DNA of 64,000 bases from Myroides odoratimimus. Lineage in GTDB: Bacteria > Bacteroidota > Bacteroidia > Flavobacteriales > Flavobacteriaceae. The notes under the pieces were generated by a model. It searched no databases and was not told the origin of the DNA. It worked only from the letters and a program-made list of their open reading frames with translations. The stretch is taken from NCBI RefSeq assembly GCF_001485415.1, contig NZ_BCMQ01000002.1, positions 237,099 to 301,098 on the forward strand. The letters are read 5' to 3'. How positions within the stretch are numbered: position 1 is the first letter of the stretch; every line of letters starts with the position of its first letter. This document shows positions 1 to 9,064 of this stretch, piece after piece. Both the position numbers and the translations under genes were made by a program.

Positions 1-679
1 ACAGTCTTTTGATTCGCAGAAGCAGTTCGTGTCGAATATCTCACATGAGCTACGCACTCCATTAGCAGCAGTGATAGCAGAGTTAGAGTTATCACTTTCT
101 AAAGAACAAGACACCGCTAGCTATATCAGAACAATAGAGAACGCTTTATCAGATGCGAAGAAATTGGTACGATTATCGAATAGTTTATTAGACTTCGCGA
201 AGGCGAGTTATGATCCTACCGAGATTGTATTCAAGCCTACTAGAATAGATGAGGTGATATTAGATGCCTGTCAGAAGATACAGAGGGGAAATGCTGCATA
301 TACCTTTAGCTTTATGATAGATGAAGAGATAGACAGCGAAGAGTTAGTGACGGTACGAGCAAACCCTTACTTACTGGAAGTAGCGATTATTAACTTGTTA
401 GAGAATGCGTGTAAGTACTCCGATAATCATCATGGCAAGGTGAGTATTTCTAATCTGAATAATGCTGTAGTGATCAAGATAGCTGATGAAGGATTAGGGA
501 TGAGTGCAGAGGATCTAGACGGGATCTTTAAACCATTCTTTAGAGGTGAGAACGGAAAACACTTAGATGGAAATGGTATCGGACTTTCATTGACCAAGAA
601 AGTTATTGATTTACATAAAGGTACTATTACAGTCATTTCAGAGATAAATAAAGGTACAGAGTTTACGATAACCTTATAG
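1..679 (+). CDS. Sensor histidine kinase, C-terminal part (5' end outside window)
   Basis: The frame is open from base 2, so the gene is cut by the window edge; the GTG at 29 lies inside the H-box region and is not the start. The visible 225 residues hold a HisKA dimerisation domain with the phospho-acceptor in SHELRTP (His codon 44-46), then a HATPase_c domain with N box NLLENACKYS, G1 box DEGLGMS, F box IFKPFFRG and G2 box GNGIGLSL. This is the kinase core of a two-component system; the sensing domains and any response regulator would lie to the left. It ends six bases into the strong TCACCTTATAG-like 3' end and is followed at 701 by a rho-independent terminator, so it closes its operon. 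The stimulus cannot be told from this part. Confidence 0.93.
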   Translation, partial: QSFDSQKQFVSNISHELRTPLAAVIAELELSLSKEQDTASYIRTIENALSDAKKLVRLSNSLLDFAKASYDPTEIVFKPTRIDEVILDACQKIQRGNAAYTFSFMIDEEIDSEELVTVRANPYLLEVAIINLLENACKYSDNHHGKVSISNLNNAVVIKIADEGLGMSAEDLDGIFKPFFRGENGKHLDGNGIGLSLTKKVIDLHKGTITVISEINKGTEFTITL

Positions 680-700
680 TACAACCATATAATAGCAGAA

Positions 701-728
701 AGCACTCCTAGTAGGGGTGCTTTTTTTT
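701..728 (+). terminator. Rho-independent terminator of the sensor kinase operon
   Basis: Stem AGCACTCC / GGGGTGCT (one G-T pair) with loop TAGTA, followed by eight T residues. It lies 21 bases after the kinase stop codon. Confidence 0.85.
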
Positions 729-1044
729 GTAGTGTTGTTTCTCCTTATGATTAGCTATTAGAGGTTGTTCTAATCTTGTTGAATGTCTTTTTTGTCCTTT
801 TTCGGTAGGTGTGGTCGGCATGTGGTCGGCTAGTGATGGGCATTTGGTCGGCTTATAAGTACCAAAAATAGCCCATCACTAGCCTATCATACCTATATCA
901 TTAGGCAATCATGTGAACTTAAAACGAAATAATGTCAAGCAGAGTGATGATTTTATCGCTTTTGGAACGCTATATGTGGGTATTCTAATAGGATTCTAAT
1001 TTTTTTCTAAAAGCTTTCTAATAGCCTCTAGAAGGGGTAATACC
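729..1044. other. Intergenic stretch carrying dispersed repeat copy 1
   Basis: No open frame with coding character. It holds the first copy of the 11-bp-phased repeat element (811-901, separate entry), then AT-rich DNA leading to the mgtC promoter. Confidence 0.6.
811..901 (+). repeat. Dispersed 11-bp-phased hairpin element, copy 1
   Basis: Four consecutive 11-bp units GTGGTCGGCAT, GTGGTCGGCTA, GTGATGGGCAT, TTGGTCGGCTT (811-854), a 14-base spacer, then TAGCCCATCAC, TAGCCTATCAT, ACCTATATCAT (869-901). Bases 828-841 (GGCTAGTGATGGGC) and 871-884 (GCCCATCACTAGCC) form a perfect 14-bp inverted repeat; TTTGGT at 843-848 and ACCAAA at 861-866 could extend the hairpin. Related copies lie at 29550 and 62768 in the same orientation. 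Function unknown. Confidence 0.85.
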
Positions 1045-1052
1045 TACTTTTG
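1045..1052 (+). promoter_or_regulatory. Bacteroidota-type -7 box upstream of mgtC
   Basis: TACTTTTG fits the TAnnTTTG -7 consensus of Bacteroidota sigma factor ABfA. It would give an mgtC leader of roughly 115 bases. I see no convincing TTG at -33. Confidence 0.5.
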
Positions 1053-1117
1053 CCAAGTCAAAAAAAATAAGAGATGGAAACAGAGTCCACATTAGTTAAA
1101 CGGGAATGTTAAACCTT

Positions 1118-1155
1118 CTTTCTGAATATGCATGATAACAATGTAGCTCAGAAAG
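1118..1155 (+). promoter_or_regulatory. Hairpin in the mgtC leader
   Basis: CTTTCTGA (1118-1125) and TCAGAAAG (1148-1155) are perfect 8-bp complements separated by 22 bases, just before the mgtC start. A role in Mg-dependent control is possible, but I do not recognise a known riboswitch class. Confidence 0.35.
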
Positions 1156-1173
1156 AGCAAAAAAATAGTTATC

Positions 1174-1869
1174 ATGTTAATTACAGTATTTATAGGAAGA
1201 TTAGCTCTTGCTTTTATTTTAGGAGCTCTTATCGGGGCAGAGAGACAAGTGAGACAAAAAAGTGCGGGTCTAAGAACCAATACGCTAGTGAGTATCGGTG
1301 CAGCAGGCTTCGTGTTGATGGCGTATACCATCGGAGATATGGCTGTGGGGAGAGTAGCCTCTTATGTAGTAAGTGGTATCGGATTCTTAGGAGCTGGAGT
1401 GATTATGAAAGACGGATTCAGTATCCGTGGACTGAACACTGCTGCTACGATCTGGTGTTCGGCTTCAGTAGGGTCTATGTGTGCTGTAGGCTTATGGATG
1501 GAAGCGATAGCGATGACAGTATTGATTTTATTAGCACATATTTCGCTTAGACCTATTGGCAATATGATTAATAAACTCTCTTTTGAGAGTGAGACAGACT
1601 CAGCTGAGGTTCATTACGAGATTATCGTAGGATGTAAAGAGCAGGTAGAGAATCATATCAGAGTAATGGTGTTAGAGAATCTACGCGCTCAGAAAGATCT
1701 TCAGCTACGTTCATTAAAAAGTACAGATAATGGCAATCCTGCTTTTTCTTACCTGAAGTTTGAGATACTATGCATCGGTAAGAAAGATGATATTCTAGAG
1801 CAGATCACGAGTAAAGTGTCTTTAGAATACGGAGTATCAGAAGTGACATGGGAATTGACAGCGTATTAA
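1174..1869 (+). CDS. MgtC/SapB family membrane protein
   Basis: A 231-residue protein with an N-terminal membrane domain of four to five helices (about residues 1-125) carrying the family signatures GALIGAERQ (17-25), GLRTNTLVS (32-40), SGIGFLGAGVI (67-77) and GLNTAATIW (86-94). The hydrophilic C-terminal part (about 135-231) looks like the ACT-like domain of longer MgtC/SapB proteins. MgtC proteins are inner-membrane proteins linked to survival at low magnesium and, in some bacteria, to control of the ATP synthase; they are not proven transporters. The ATG at 1174 begins exactly at the conserved domain. mgtE follows after 21 bases, so the two form a magnesium-related operon. The leader holds a hairpin (1118-1155) that could be regulatory. 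Confidence 0.9.
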   Translation: MLITVFIGRLALAFILGALIGAERQVRQKSAGLRTNTLVSIGAAGFVLMAYTIGDMAVGRVASYVVSGIGFLGAGVIMKDGFSIRGLNTAATIWCSASVGSMCAVGLWMEAIAMTVLILLAHISLRPIGNMINKLSFESETDSAEVHYEIIVGCKEQVENHIRVMVLENLRAQKDLQLRSLKSTDNGNPAFSYLKFEILCIGKKDDILEQITSKVSLEYGVSEVTWELTAY

Positions 1870-1890
1870 TCTATTAAAAACTGAGGTATT

Positions 1891-3288
1891 ATGAGAATGC
1901 ATAACAGAGATTTAAAAAATCTACAGAAGATAGCAACTGATATGAACAGTATGAAGAAGATAACGATGATGCTGCCTGTGATCAAGAAGATGCCTATTAT
2001 CGACATCAGCGAGCTACTGAGTAGAGTGGCTAATGATGATTTGGTTCTTGTGTTTAATGAGTTTACAATAGCAGAGCAAGGGGAGATTTTTGCAGAATTT
2101 CCGTTGGTGAAGCAGTTAGGATTCTTTCAGAGAGTGAGTAAGAAGCTATTCGCTAGGATATTCGAAGAGATGCCATCAGATGCTAGAGCAGATCTGTTTC
2201 AGCTGATGACACAGCAGGAGCAGGTAGACTTACTACCTTATCTAACGAAGAATATACGCGAGAATGTGCTAGCACTTAGTTCGTATCCTGCGCATACAGC
2301 GGGGGGAATCATGATTACAGATTTCGCTACAGTATCTAAAGACATGACGTGCTTCGAAGCGATACAACAAGTGCGCAAAGACTCTCCTTCTAAAAAGACG
2401 ATATACTATGTATATGTAGTGAATGAGGATAAGACTTTAGTAGGCTTTATTACTTTAAAAGATTTGATCATAGCTGAGCCTGATGTATTAGTTAAGGACG
2501 AATTACATACAGAGTTTGTATTTGGTTTTTTAAGTGATAGCAGTGAGTCAATAGCGAAGAAAATAGATAAGTATCAGCTAGTAGCCTTGCCGATACTAAA
2601 CGATAAGAAACAGCTAGTAGGAATAGTGACACATGATGAGGCACTAGATGTGATACAAGCAGAACATACAGAAGATATGGAACGCTTCATGGGAATCATT
2701 GGTACGAATGAGGAGTCTGATTATAATCAGACGAGTATATTCAACCATTTTAAGAAGAGAGTGTTTTGGCTAGTGACACTAGCAGTAATCGGGATAGGAG
2801 CAGGGATGATCATCTACAGTTATGAAGCGACATTAATGCAGCTGATGATTCTAGCCTTATACATGCCGATGATAGCCTCTACAGGAGGTAATGCAGGGAG
2901 TCAATCTGCGACAGTAGTGATCAGATCACTGGCACTAGGGCAGATTACAGTAAAGTCATGGCTAAAGGTATTGTGGAAAGAGCTAAGGATAGCACTGATG
3001 TTATCTTGTTTTCTTGGTTTAGTCGCTTTTGGTATCGTAGTGTTTCTAAACTGGGGGACAGAGATTCCGACAGGTTACACACTAGCGTCCATAGGAGGAG
3101 TGATCGCGTTAGCCCTGTCGCTACAGGTGATTACCTCTACGATAATAGGAGCTTTGTTGCCGATGTTGGTTCGCAGGTTTAACGGAGACCCTGCAGTAGC
3201 AGCTAGCCCAGCTATCACTACGATCGTAGATATATCGGGGTTACTGATTTACTTTAGTATAGCAGCTCATTTTTTCAACCTAAAGTAG
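1891..3288 (+). CDS. mgtE: Magnesium transporter MgtE
   Basis: A 465-residue MgtE: a cytoplasmic N domain (about 35-135), two CBS domains (about 138-200 and 202-258) that sense Mg2+ and gate the channel, and a C-terminal membrane domain of five helices (about 285-465). The membrane part has the conserved STGGNAGSQSATVVIRSLA segment and, near the end, DPAVAASPAITTIVD, whose last Asp (D447) matches the pore Asp of characterised MgtE channels. The protein imports Mg2+ down its gradient at the inner membrane. It lies 21 bases after the mgtC-like gene. The length is normal for the family. The second CBS domain ends in VGIVTHDEALDVI, typical of MgtE. Confidence 0.95.
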   Translation: MRMHNRDLKNLQKIATDMNSMKKITMMLPVIKKMPIIDISELLSRVANDDLVLVFNEFTIAEQGEIFAEFPLVKQLGFFQRVSKKLFARIFEEMPSDARADLFQLMTQQEQVDLLPYLTKNIRENVLALSSYPAHTAGGIMITDFATVSKDMTCFEAIQQVRKDSPSKKTIYYVYVVNEDKTLVGFITLKDLIIAEPDVLVKDELHTEFVFGFLSDSSESIAKKIDKYQLVALPILNDKKQLVGIVTHDEALDVIQAEHTEDMERFMGIIGTNEESDYNQTSIFNHFKKRVFWLVTLAVIGIGAGMIIYSYEATLMQLMILALYMPMIASTGGNAGSQSATVVIRSLALGQITVKSWLKVLWKELRIALMLSCFLGLVAFGIVVFLNWGTEIPTGYTLASIGGVIALALSLQVITSTIIGALLPMLVRRFNGDPAVAASPAITTIVDISGLLIYFSIAAHFFNLK

Positions 3289-3502
3289 CATGATTATTGT
3301 AGATTACACTTAACATAAATTATATAAAAAGGAATGCAAAAATTACGCTCTCGATGCGATCTGTCAGCAGAAGGATAATAAAAATTCATAAAATGCTTCG
3401 TTATTTAATATGGAATCTCCGTATTATGAAGTAACTTTAAAGTGTTTTTAAGATAAAAACTTAGTGAAATAATAAATAAGGTATTAATTAAAAATAAACA
3501 TA

Positions 3503-4621
3503 ATGGCTAAAACATTAAAACTAGCAGGTATTTTAGGAGTTAGCATATTATTGAGCTATTGTTCTGAGAAGAAAGAGCAGGCAGCAGATAGTGCTCAGTT
3601 TACAGTAGAAAATAAGATCATCACTCTAACTGAAACTTCAAATCTAAAAGACAGAATAAAAACAAGTAAGGTATCAGAAGAAGACTTTACTTTCGATCTA
3701 GTTACTGCTGGGGTAGTGAAAGCTATTCCCAACCATTATGCAGAAATAGCATCTCCTTTCTCAGGGAGAATAGTCAAATCATTTATCAAACTTGGGCAAA
3801 AAGTGAGTGAGAATACTCCTTTATTTGAAGTGTCTTCACCTGACTATTTTGAGGCTCAAAAGGATTACTTCGATTCAAAACAAGAGTTTAAACAAGCAGC
3901 TCTAAACCTTAAAAGACAAGAAGACTTACTGAACAACGGTGTTGGGGTAAGACAGGAGTTCGAAGAGGCAGAGACAGAATACTCTATCGCTAAGGCGGCT
4001 TATGATAACGCTCGTGCAGCATTAAAGATATATAGTGTAGATGCTAGCTCACTAGTACTAGGACAGGCATTGACAGTGCGCTCTCCTATAGCTGGAGAGG
4101 TCTTAGAGAACAACCTAGTGATAGGACAGTTCATTAACGATGAGGCTGACCCAGTAGTGAAGATCGCTTCACTAGGTAAAATATGGATAGTAGGTAAAGT
4201 GAAAGAAAAAGATATCAATCACTTAGCTAAACTAAACAAAGTACAAGTGGAACTTGCAGCATATCCTGATGCTCCACTATCGGGTACTATCTATCATATC
4301 AACGAGATCGTGGATGAGGAGACTAGAAGTATAGATGTACTGATAGAAGTGGATAATGAGAAGAGAATTCTAAAACCGGGTATGTATGTGAGTGTTCGTT
4401 TTATCGATCAACCAGAACCAGTAATCTTAGTGCCTTCTAGAGCAGTCTTACAAGGTGAAGATAACTCATTCGTATTCGTGAAGGTAGGAGAGAATAAGTA
4501 TGCTAAGAAGAGCATCGTGATCGGAGGAGTGTCTGGAGATAAGACCGTTATCCTATCAGGATTAGACAAACAAGATGAGGTAGTAAGTGAAGGAGGAATC
4601 TACTTGCCACAAGCTATTTAA
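3503..4621 (+). CDS. RND efflux periplasmic adaptor (CzcB/CusB-like lipoprotein)
   Basis: The membrane-fusion subunit of a tripartite metal-efflux pump, 372 residues. The N-terminus is a signal peptide ending in LSYC (Cys20), which suggests a lipoprotein, although Tyr at -1 is unusual. Two lipoyl-like halves (SPFSGRIVKSFIKLGQKV near 88-105 and VRSPIAGEVLENNLVIGQ near 193-210) flank a coiled-coil hairpin (about 115-185); a beta-barrel domain and a membrane-proximal domain follow. It is the first gene of a four-gene operon: 17 bases to the RND pump, 8 more to the TolC partner. It would link the inner-membrane pump to the outer-membrane channel. The 214-base upstream gap shows no gene; I could not identify a metal-sensor site there. 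Confidence 0.92.
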   Translation: MAKTLKLAGILGVSILLSYCSEKKEQAADSAQFTVENKIITLTETSNLKDRIKTSKVSEEDFTFDLVTAGVVKAIPNHYAEIASPFSGRIVKSFIKLGQKVSENTPLFEVSSPDYFEAQKDYFDSKQEFKQAALNLKRQEDLLNNGVGVRQEFEEAETEYSIAKAAYDNARAALKIYSVDASSLVLGQALTVRSPIAGEVLENNLVIGQFINDEADPVVKIASLGKIWIVGKVKEKDINHLAKLNKVQVELAAYPDAPLSGTIYHINEIVDEETRSIDVLIEVDNEKRILKPGMYVSVRFIDQPEPVILVPSRAVLQGEDNSFVFVKVGENKYAKKSIVIGGVSGDKTVILSGLDKQDEVVSEGGIYLPQAI

Positions 4622-4638
4622 TAATAAACAATAATACA

Positions 4639-7600
4639 ATGAAGAAAGGTATAATAGATACAGCTATTCACAAAAGATGGCTTGTAGCAGCGTTGTTTGC
4701 TTTGCTGTGTATATTTGGATATTATTCTTGGAAACAATTATCAATAGAAGCTTATCCAGATATAGCAGATACTACTTCTCAAGTAGTAACACAAGTGCCA
4801 GGGCTGGCAGCAGAAGAGATAGAATTACAGATTACCATTCCGATAGAGCGCGCTCTTAATGGTATGCCTGGAATGCACGTGATGCGTAGTAATAGTACAT
4901 TCGGACTGTCTATGATCACGATAGTATTCGCTGATGGAGTAGATGACTACTTCGCTCGTCAACGAATCCAAGAGCGATTAAACGATGTAGAGTTGCCTTA
5001 TGATGCGACTCCTGAATTAGATCCGCTGACATCGCCTATCGGTGAGGTATATAGATATATCATAGAGGGAGATGGCTATAGTCTTAGAGAATTAACGGAT
5101 TTACAAAACTTCGTGATTATCCCTAAGCTTAATCAAGTACCTGGTGTAGCTGAGGTAACTAACTTCGGTGGAATCACTACTCAGTTTCAAATCGAATTAG
5201 ATCCACATAAATTAGAACAATACGGTCTATCGCTAAGCGATGTAACAGAGACGATAGAAGAGAATAACGTCAATGCAGGAGGAAGTGTTCTAACGAGAGG
5301 AGACCTTGGGTATGTGGTGAGAGGTATTGGGTTGATTAAAGATTTAGAGGATTTAGGTAAAATCGTTGTTAAGGCAGAAGATGGTATACCTGTATTCTTA
5401 AACGATTTAGGTCGCTTAAAATATGGAAATGTAGAGCGCAAAGGTATTCTTGGTTTTACAGATAGAGAAAGAGATTATTCTGATAGTATCGAGGGGATTG
5501 TACTGTTATTAAAACACGAAAACCCATCTGTAGTATTAGATAAGATACACCAATATGTAGATGAACTGAACAATGGTTTATTGCCAGAAGGTGTTAGAAT
5601 ACACACTTTCTTAGATCGTACAGATTTAGTAGATACGACATTACATACTGTGTCTACTACGCTAATCGAAGGAATTAGTTTAGTAGTGATTGTATTGATT
5701 GTATTCTTAGGAAGTTGGAGAGGAGCGCTATTAGTAGCGATTACGATCCCTGTATCTCTGTTGTTTGCATTTATCATGATGCACTTCACAGATATACCTG
5801 CTAACTTACTTTCGTTAGGAGCGATTGACTTCGGTATTATAGTGGATGGTGCTATCGTGATGATGGAGTCCATACTGAAGAAGAGGGAGGACAATCCAGA
5901 AGAGGAATTAAAAGAGAAGTCTATAGCACAGCGTACCAAAGAGGTAGCTAAGCCTATCTTCTTCGCTACAATCATTATTATCACAGCATACTTACCACTA
6001 TTCGCTTTTGAACGTGTAGAGAAGAAGTTGTTTACACCGATGGCGTTTACAGTAGGATATGCCTTGATAGGGGCATTATTAGTAGCCTTGATTTTGATAC
6101 CAGGTCTTGCGTATGCGGTGTATAGAAAGCCTAGAAAGATCTACCACAATAAGTGGTTAGAGAAACTAACGAATGTATATCACAATAGAATTATCAAGAT
6201 TGTAAATAAGCCAAAGCAAGTATTCGTACCGTTATTAGTTGTTTTAGCGATTACAATAGGATTGTCAATGAAGGTAGGTAAAGATTTCTTACCTCCATTA
6301 GATGAAGGTTCTATCTGGCTTCAAGTAACCTTACCTCCTGGTATCTCACTAGAGAAATCAAAAGAGATGAGTGATACACTACGTGCTAGAACTATGAAGT
6401 ATGATGAGGTAACGTATATCATGGTACAGTCTGGGCGTAATGATGATGGAACAGACCCATTTACTCCATCACATTTCGAATGTTCGGTAGGTATCAAGCC
6501 TTATAAAGAATGGCCTCGTGGTAAGACTAAAGATGATTTAATCGAAGAGTTAGCAGCAGAGTATGAGTCTTTACCTGGATTTACAGTTGGGTTCGCTCAG
6601 CCGATGATCGATGGGGTAATGGATAAGATATCTGGAGCGCATAGTGAATTAGTAGTGAAGGTATATGGAGAAGATTTTCACGAGACTAGACGTATAGCGA
6701 ATGAGGTATTAGGTACACTGCGTACGGTAGATGGAGCGGTAGATTTAGCAATAGATCAAGAGCCACCATTACCACAGCTACAGATCCATGCGAATAGAGA
6801 TAAGATAGCTCAATATGGATTAAACGTATCTGACGTTGCAGAACTTATCGAGGTGGCTATAGGTGGTAAGGCAATATCACAGATATTTATCGGAAATAAA
6901 GTATATGACATCAGTGCTAGATATACTGAAGAGAGTAGAAATACACCAGAGAAGATCGCTAACTTAATGTTGACGTCTAGTACAGGTGCTAAGATTCCGC
7001 TGTCTCAGGTAGCAGATGTTAAGACGAGTACAGGAGAGAGTACGATCACTCGTGAGATGAATAGACGTCACTTAACTGTAAAACTAAACGTGCGTAATAG
7101 AGACTTAGCGTCACTATTAAAAGAAGCGCAACAAAAGATAGAAAGCAATATCACGTATGATCATGAGAAGTTCCACATCGAATGGGGTGGACAGTTCGAG
7201 AATCAGAATAGAGCGTATAGCCGTTTGGCAGTAATTGTTCCTTTGACCTTGTGTTTAATGTTTGTATTACTATACGGAGCTTTTGGACAGTTTAGACAAG
7301 CTGGATTATTGATGATCGTTGTACCGTTAGCTTTATTTGGAGGGATGTTAGCCTTGAACATTAGAGGGATGTCATTGAACGTATCTTCAGCAGTAGGATT
7401 TATTGCGTTGTTTGGGGTTGCGATACAGAATGGGGTGATTATGATCTCCCATATCAATGATCTCCGCAGAAGAGGTATAGCATTAAAAGAGGCAGTACTA
7501 ACAGGTGCAGAAGAGCGTTTCAGACCTGTATTAATGACGGCTACAGTGGCGGTATTAGGGTTATTCCCTGCTTCGTTAGCTACAGGTATCGGTTCGGATG

Positions 7601-7749
7601 TACAGAGACCTCTAGCAACTGTGATCGTTTATGGTCTATTATTCGCTACTGTTCTTACACTATTTGTATTACCTGCCTTGTATTATATGGTAGAACGCAA
7701 ATGGGGTAGTGATAGCGACTTCGTAAAAAGTGAAACAGACGAAAATTAG
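4639..7749 (+). CDS. Heavy-metal RND efflux pump, CzcA family
   Basis: A 1036-residue proton-driven RND exporter with the expected 12 membrane helices and two large periplasmic loops. The fourth helix carries GAIDFGIIVDGAIVMMES, with acidic residues D397, D403 and E410. The DFG...DGA pattern is that of the divalent-cation (Zn/Co/Cd/Ni) RND subfamilies; Cu/Ag pumps of the CusA type have AxG...DAA here. I therefore infer zinc, cobalt, cadmium or nickel as substrate. The C-terminal half has the mirrored RND helices (GLFPASLATGIGSDVQRPLA). The gene sits between the adaptor and the TolC-like channel genes with gaps of 17 and 8 bases, so a complete CBA complex is encoded. Length is typical. Confidence 0.95.
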   Translation: MKKGIIDTAIHKRWLVAALFALLCIFGYYSWKQLSIEAYPDIADTTSQVVTQVPGLAAEEIELQITIPIERALNGMPGMHVMRSNSTFGLSMITIVFADGVDDYFARQRIQERLNDVELPYDATPELDPLTSPIGEVYRYIIEGDGYSLRELTDLQNFVIIPKLNQVPGVAEVTNFGGITTQFQIELDPHKLEQYGLSLSDVTETIEENNVNAGGSVLTRGDLGYVVRGIGLIKDLEDLGKIVVKAEDGIPVFLNDLGRLKYGNVERKGILGFTDRERDYSDSIEGIVLLLKHENPSVVLDKIHQYVDELNNGLLPEGVRIHTFLDRTDLVDTTLHTVSTTLIEGISLVVIVLIVFLGSWRGALLVAITIPVSLLFAFIMMHFTDIPANLLSLGAIDFGIIVDGAIVMMESILKKREDNPEEELKEKSIAQRTKEVAKPIFFATIIIITAYLPLFAFERVEKKLFTPMAFTVGYALIGALLVALILIPGLAYAVYRKPRKIYHNKWLEKLTNVYHNRIIKIVNKPKQVFVPLLVVLAITIGLSMKVGKDFLPPLDEGSIWLQVTLPPGISLEKSKEMSDTLRARTMKYDEVTYIMVQSGRNDDGTDPFTPSHFECSVGIKPYKEWPRGKTKDDLIEELAAEYESLPGFTVGFAQPMIDGVMDKISGAHSELVVKVYGEDFHETRRIANEVLGTLRTVDGAVDLAIDQEPPLPQLQIHANRDKIAQYGLNVSDVAELIEVAIGGKAISQIFIGNKVYDISARYTEESRNTPEKIANLMLTSSTGAKIPLSQVADVKTSTGESTITREMNRRHLTVKLNVRNRDLASLLKEAQQKIESNITYDHEKFHIEWGGQFENQNRAYSRLAVIVPLTLCLMFVLLYGAFGQFRQAGLLMIVVPLALFGGMLALNIRGMSLNVSSAVGFIALFGVAIQNGVIMISHINDLRRRGIALKEAVLTGAEERFRPVLMTATVAVLGLFPASLATGIGSDVQRPLATVIVYGLLFATVLTLFVLPALYYMVERKWGSDSDFVKSETDEN

Positions 7750-7757
7750 GATTAGGT

Positions 7758-9053
7758 ATGAATGTTATTAGAAAATATATACTAGTAGGATTATTAGCAT
7801 TGTTCTGTAATGAAGTTGTGGTAGCACAACTTCATACAGACAATGTAAGTGATAAGACAGCATTGACATATAAGGAGTATCTTCATAAGATGTCAATGAA
7901 CAACTTAGGATATGCAGCAGCGAAGTATAATATAGATATTGCAGAAGCTGAGGTACAAGCAGCTAAGATGTTCCCAGACCCTGAGCTGAGTTTTGGTTGG
8001 TTTGATAATCAACAGAAGCGTATGCAGATGGGTTATGGCTTTGAGGCAGAGTTATCATGGGATTTAGAATTAGGTGGTAAGCGCAAGGCAAGAAAGAATT
8101 TAGCTGCAGATCAGAAGACATTAGCAGAATTAGAGTTGCAAGAGTTCTTCCAGACTATGCGTGCAGAGTCTACTATCTTATATTTAGAAGCCTTGCAGAA
8201 TAAGATGTTGTTTGATATACAACGCGACTCTTATGAGTCTATGAAGCAAGTAGCTAAGTCTGATAGTATTCGTTATACATTAGGGCAGATCAGCAAAGTG
8301 GATGCTATCCAAAGTAACTTAGAAGCTAAAGGGATGTATAATGAGTTACAAGATGCAGATGACGCTTGGGAGAATAGCTTGATAGAGATCAGAAACGTGA
8401 TCAGTAAACAGAGAAACGATACGATATATTTGCCTCAGGGAGACTTCAACAAGTTTGATAGATTATTCTCTTTAGATGACTTGATTGTGACTGCTCAGAA
8501 CAATAGAGCTGACTTCCTTGTCGCTAGACAGAATAAGGTGGTAGCGAGTAAGCAAGTCTCTTTAGCTAAAGCAGAACGTGCGATAGATTTAGGACTTAAC
8601 TTCGGGGTAGAGAACAACTCTTTTGTAAAGAATGCTATTGCTCCTACACCTGGTAATACGGTGGTTAAAGCAGGTTTTTCTATTCCGCTGAAGTTCTCTA
8701 ATAGAAAAGAATCAGGATTAAAAACTGCATTATACGAGGAACGTCAAGCTCATCTAGAATATGACTTTATAGAGCTAGAGTTAGAGAAAGAGATCACTCA
8801 AGCATATCGTAACTATCTAACGAAACAAAAGCAGATCAATAGGTTTGAAAAAGGGATGTTAGAAGAGGCTAAACAGGTATACGAAGGGATCAAGTATAGC
8901 TATCAAAGAGGGGCGAGTAGCCTATTAGAAGTGTTGGATGCACAACGTACTTATAACGAAACACAACAGGCTTATGCAGAGACACTATTTGGGTATGCAT
9001 CTGCTCTAGTGGAGTTAGAGAACGCAGTGGGTATTTGGGATATTGATTTTTAA
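7758..9053 (+). CDS. TolC-family outer-membrane channel of the RND metal pump
   Basis: A 431-residue outer-membrane efflux protein. It has a signal peptide (cleavage probably after VVVAQ near residue 24) and the duplicated outer-membrane-efflux helical repeats, including KARKNLAADQKTLAELELQ and the later YQRGASSLLEVLDAQRTYNE, typical of CzcC/TolC coiled coils. It should form the trimeric exit duct that docks to the adaptor encoded at 3503. It starts 8 bases after the pump gene and is the third gene of the operon. Closest functional class is CzcC/CusC; the metal cannot be told from this subunit. Confidence 0.92.
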   Translation: MNVIRKYILVGLLALFCNEVVVAQLHTDNVSDKTALTYKEYLHKMSMNNLGYAAAKYNIDIAEAEVQAAKMFPDPELSFGWFDNQQKRMQMGYGFEAELSWDLELGGKRKARKNLAADQKTLAELELQEFFQTMRAESTILYLEALQNKMLFDIQRDSYESMKQVAKSDSIRYTLGQISKVDAIQSNLEAKGMYNELQDADDAWENSLIEIRNVISKQRNDTIYLPQGDFNKFDRLFSLDDLIVTAQNNRADFLVARQNKVVASKQVSLAKAERAIDLGLNFGVENNSFVKNAIAPTPGNTVVKAGFSIPLKFSNRKESGLKTALYEERQAHLEYDFIELELEKEITQAYRNYLTKQKQINRFEKGMLEEAKQVYEGIKYSYQRGASSLLEVLDAQRTYNETQQAYAETLFGYASALVELENAVGIWDIDF

Positions 9054-9064
9054 GAATGAGAGGT

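Noticed and set aside
811..901. CRISPR array as an explanation for the 11-bp repeats
   Set aside because: Units are contiguous, far too short, and have no spacers; no cas genes are present.
1128..1550. 140-codon plus-strand frame overlapping mgtC
   Set aside because: It overlaps the clear MgtC family gene in another frame, and its translation is Cys-, Arg- and Tyr-rich with no domain.
5475..5984. 169-codon minus-strand frame inside the RND pump gene
   Set aside because: Antisense shadow of a strongly conserved gene; Ser/Thr/Ile-rich translation without family features.
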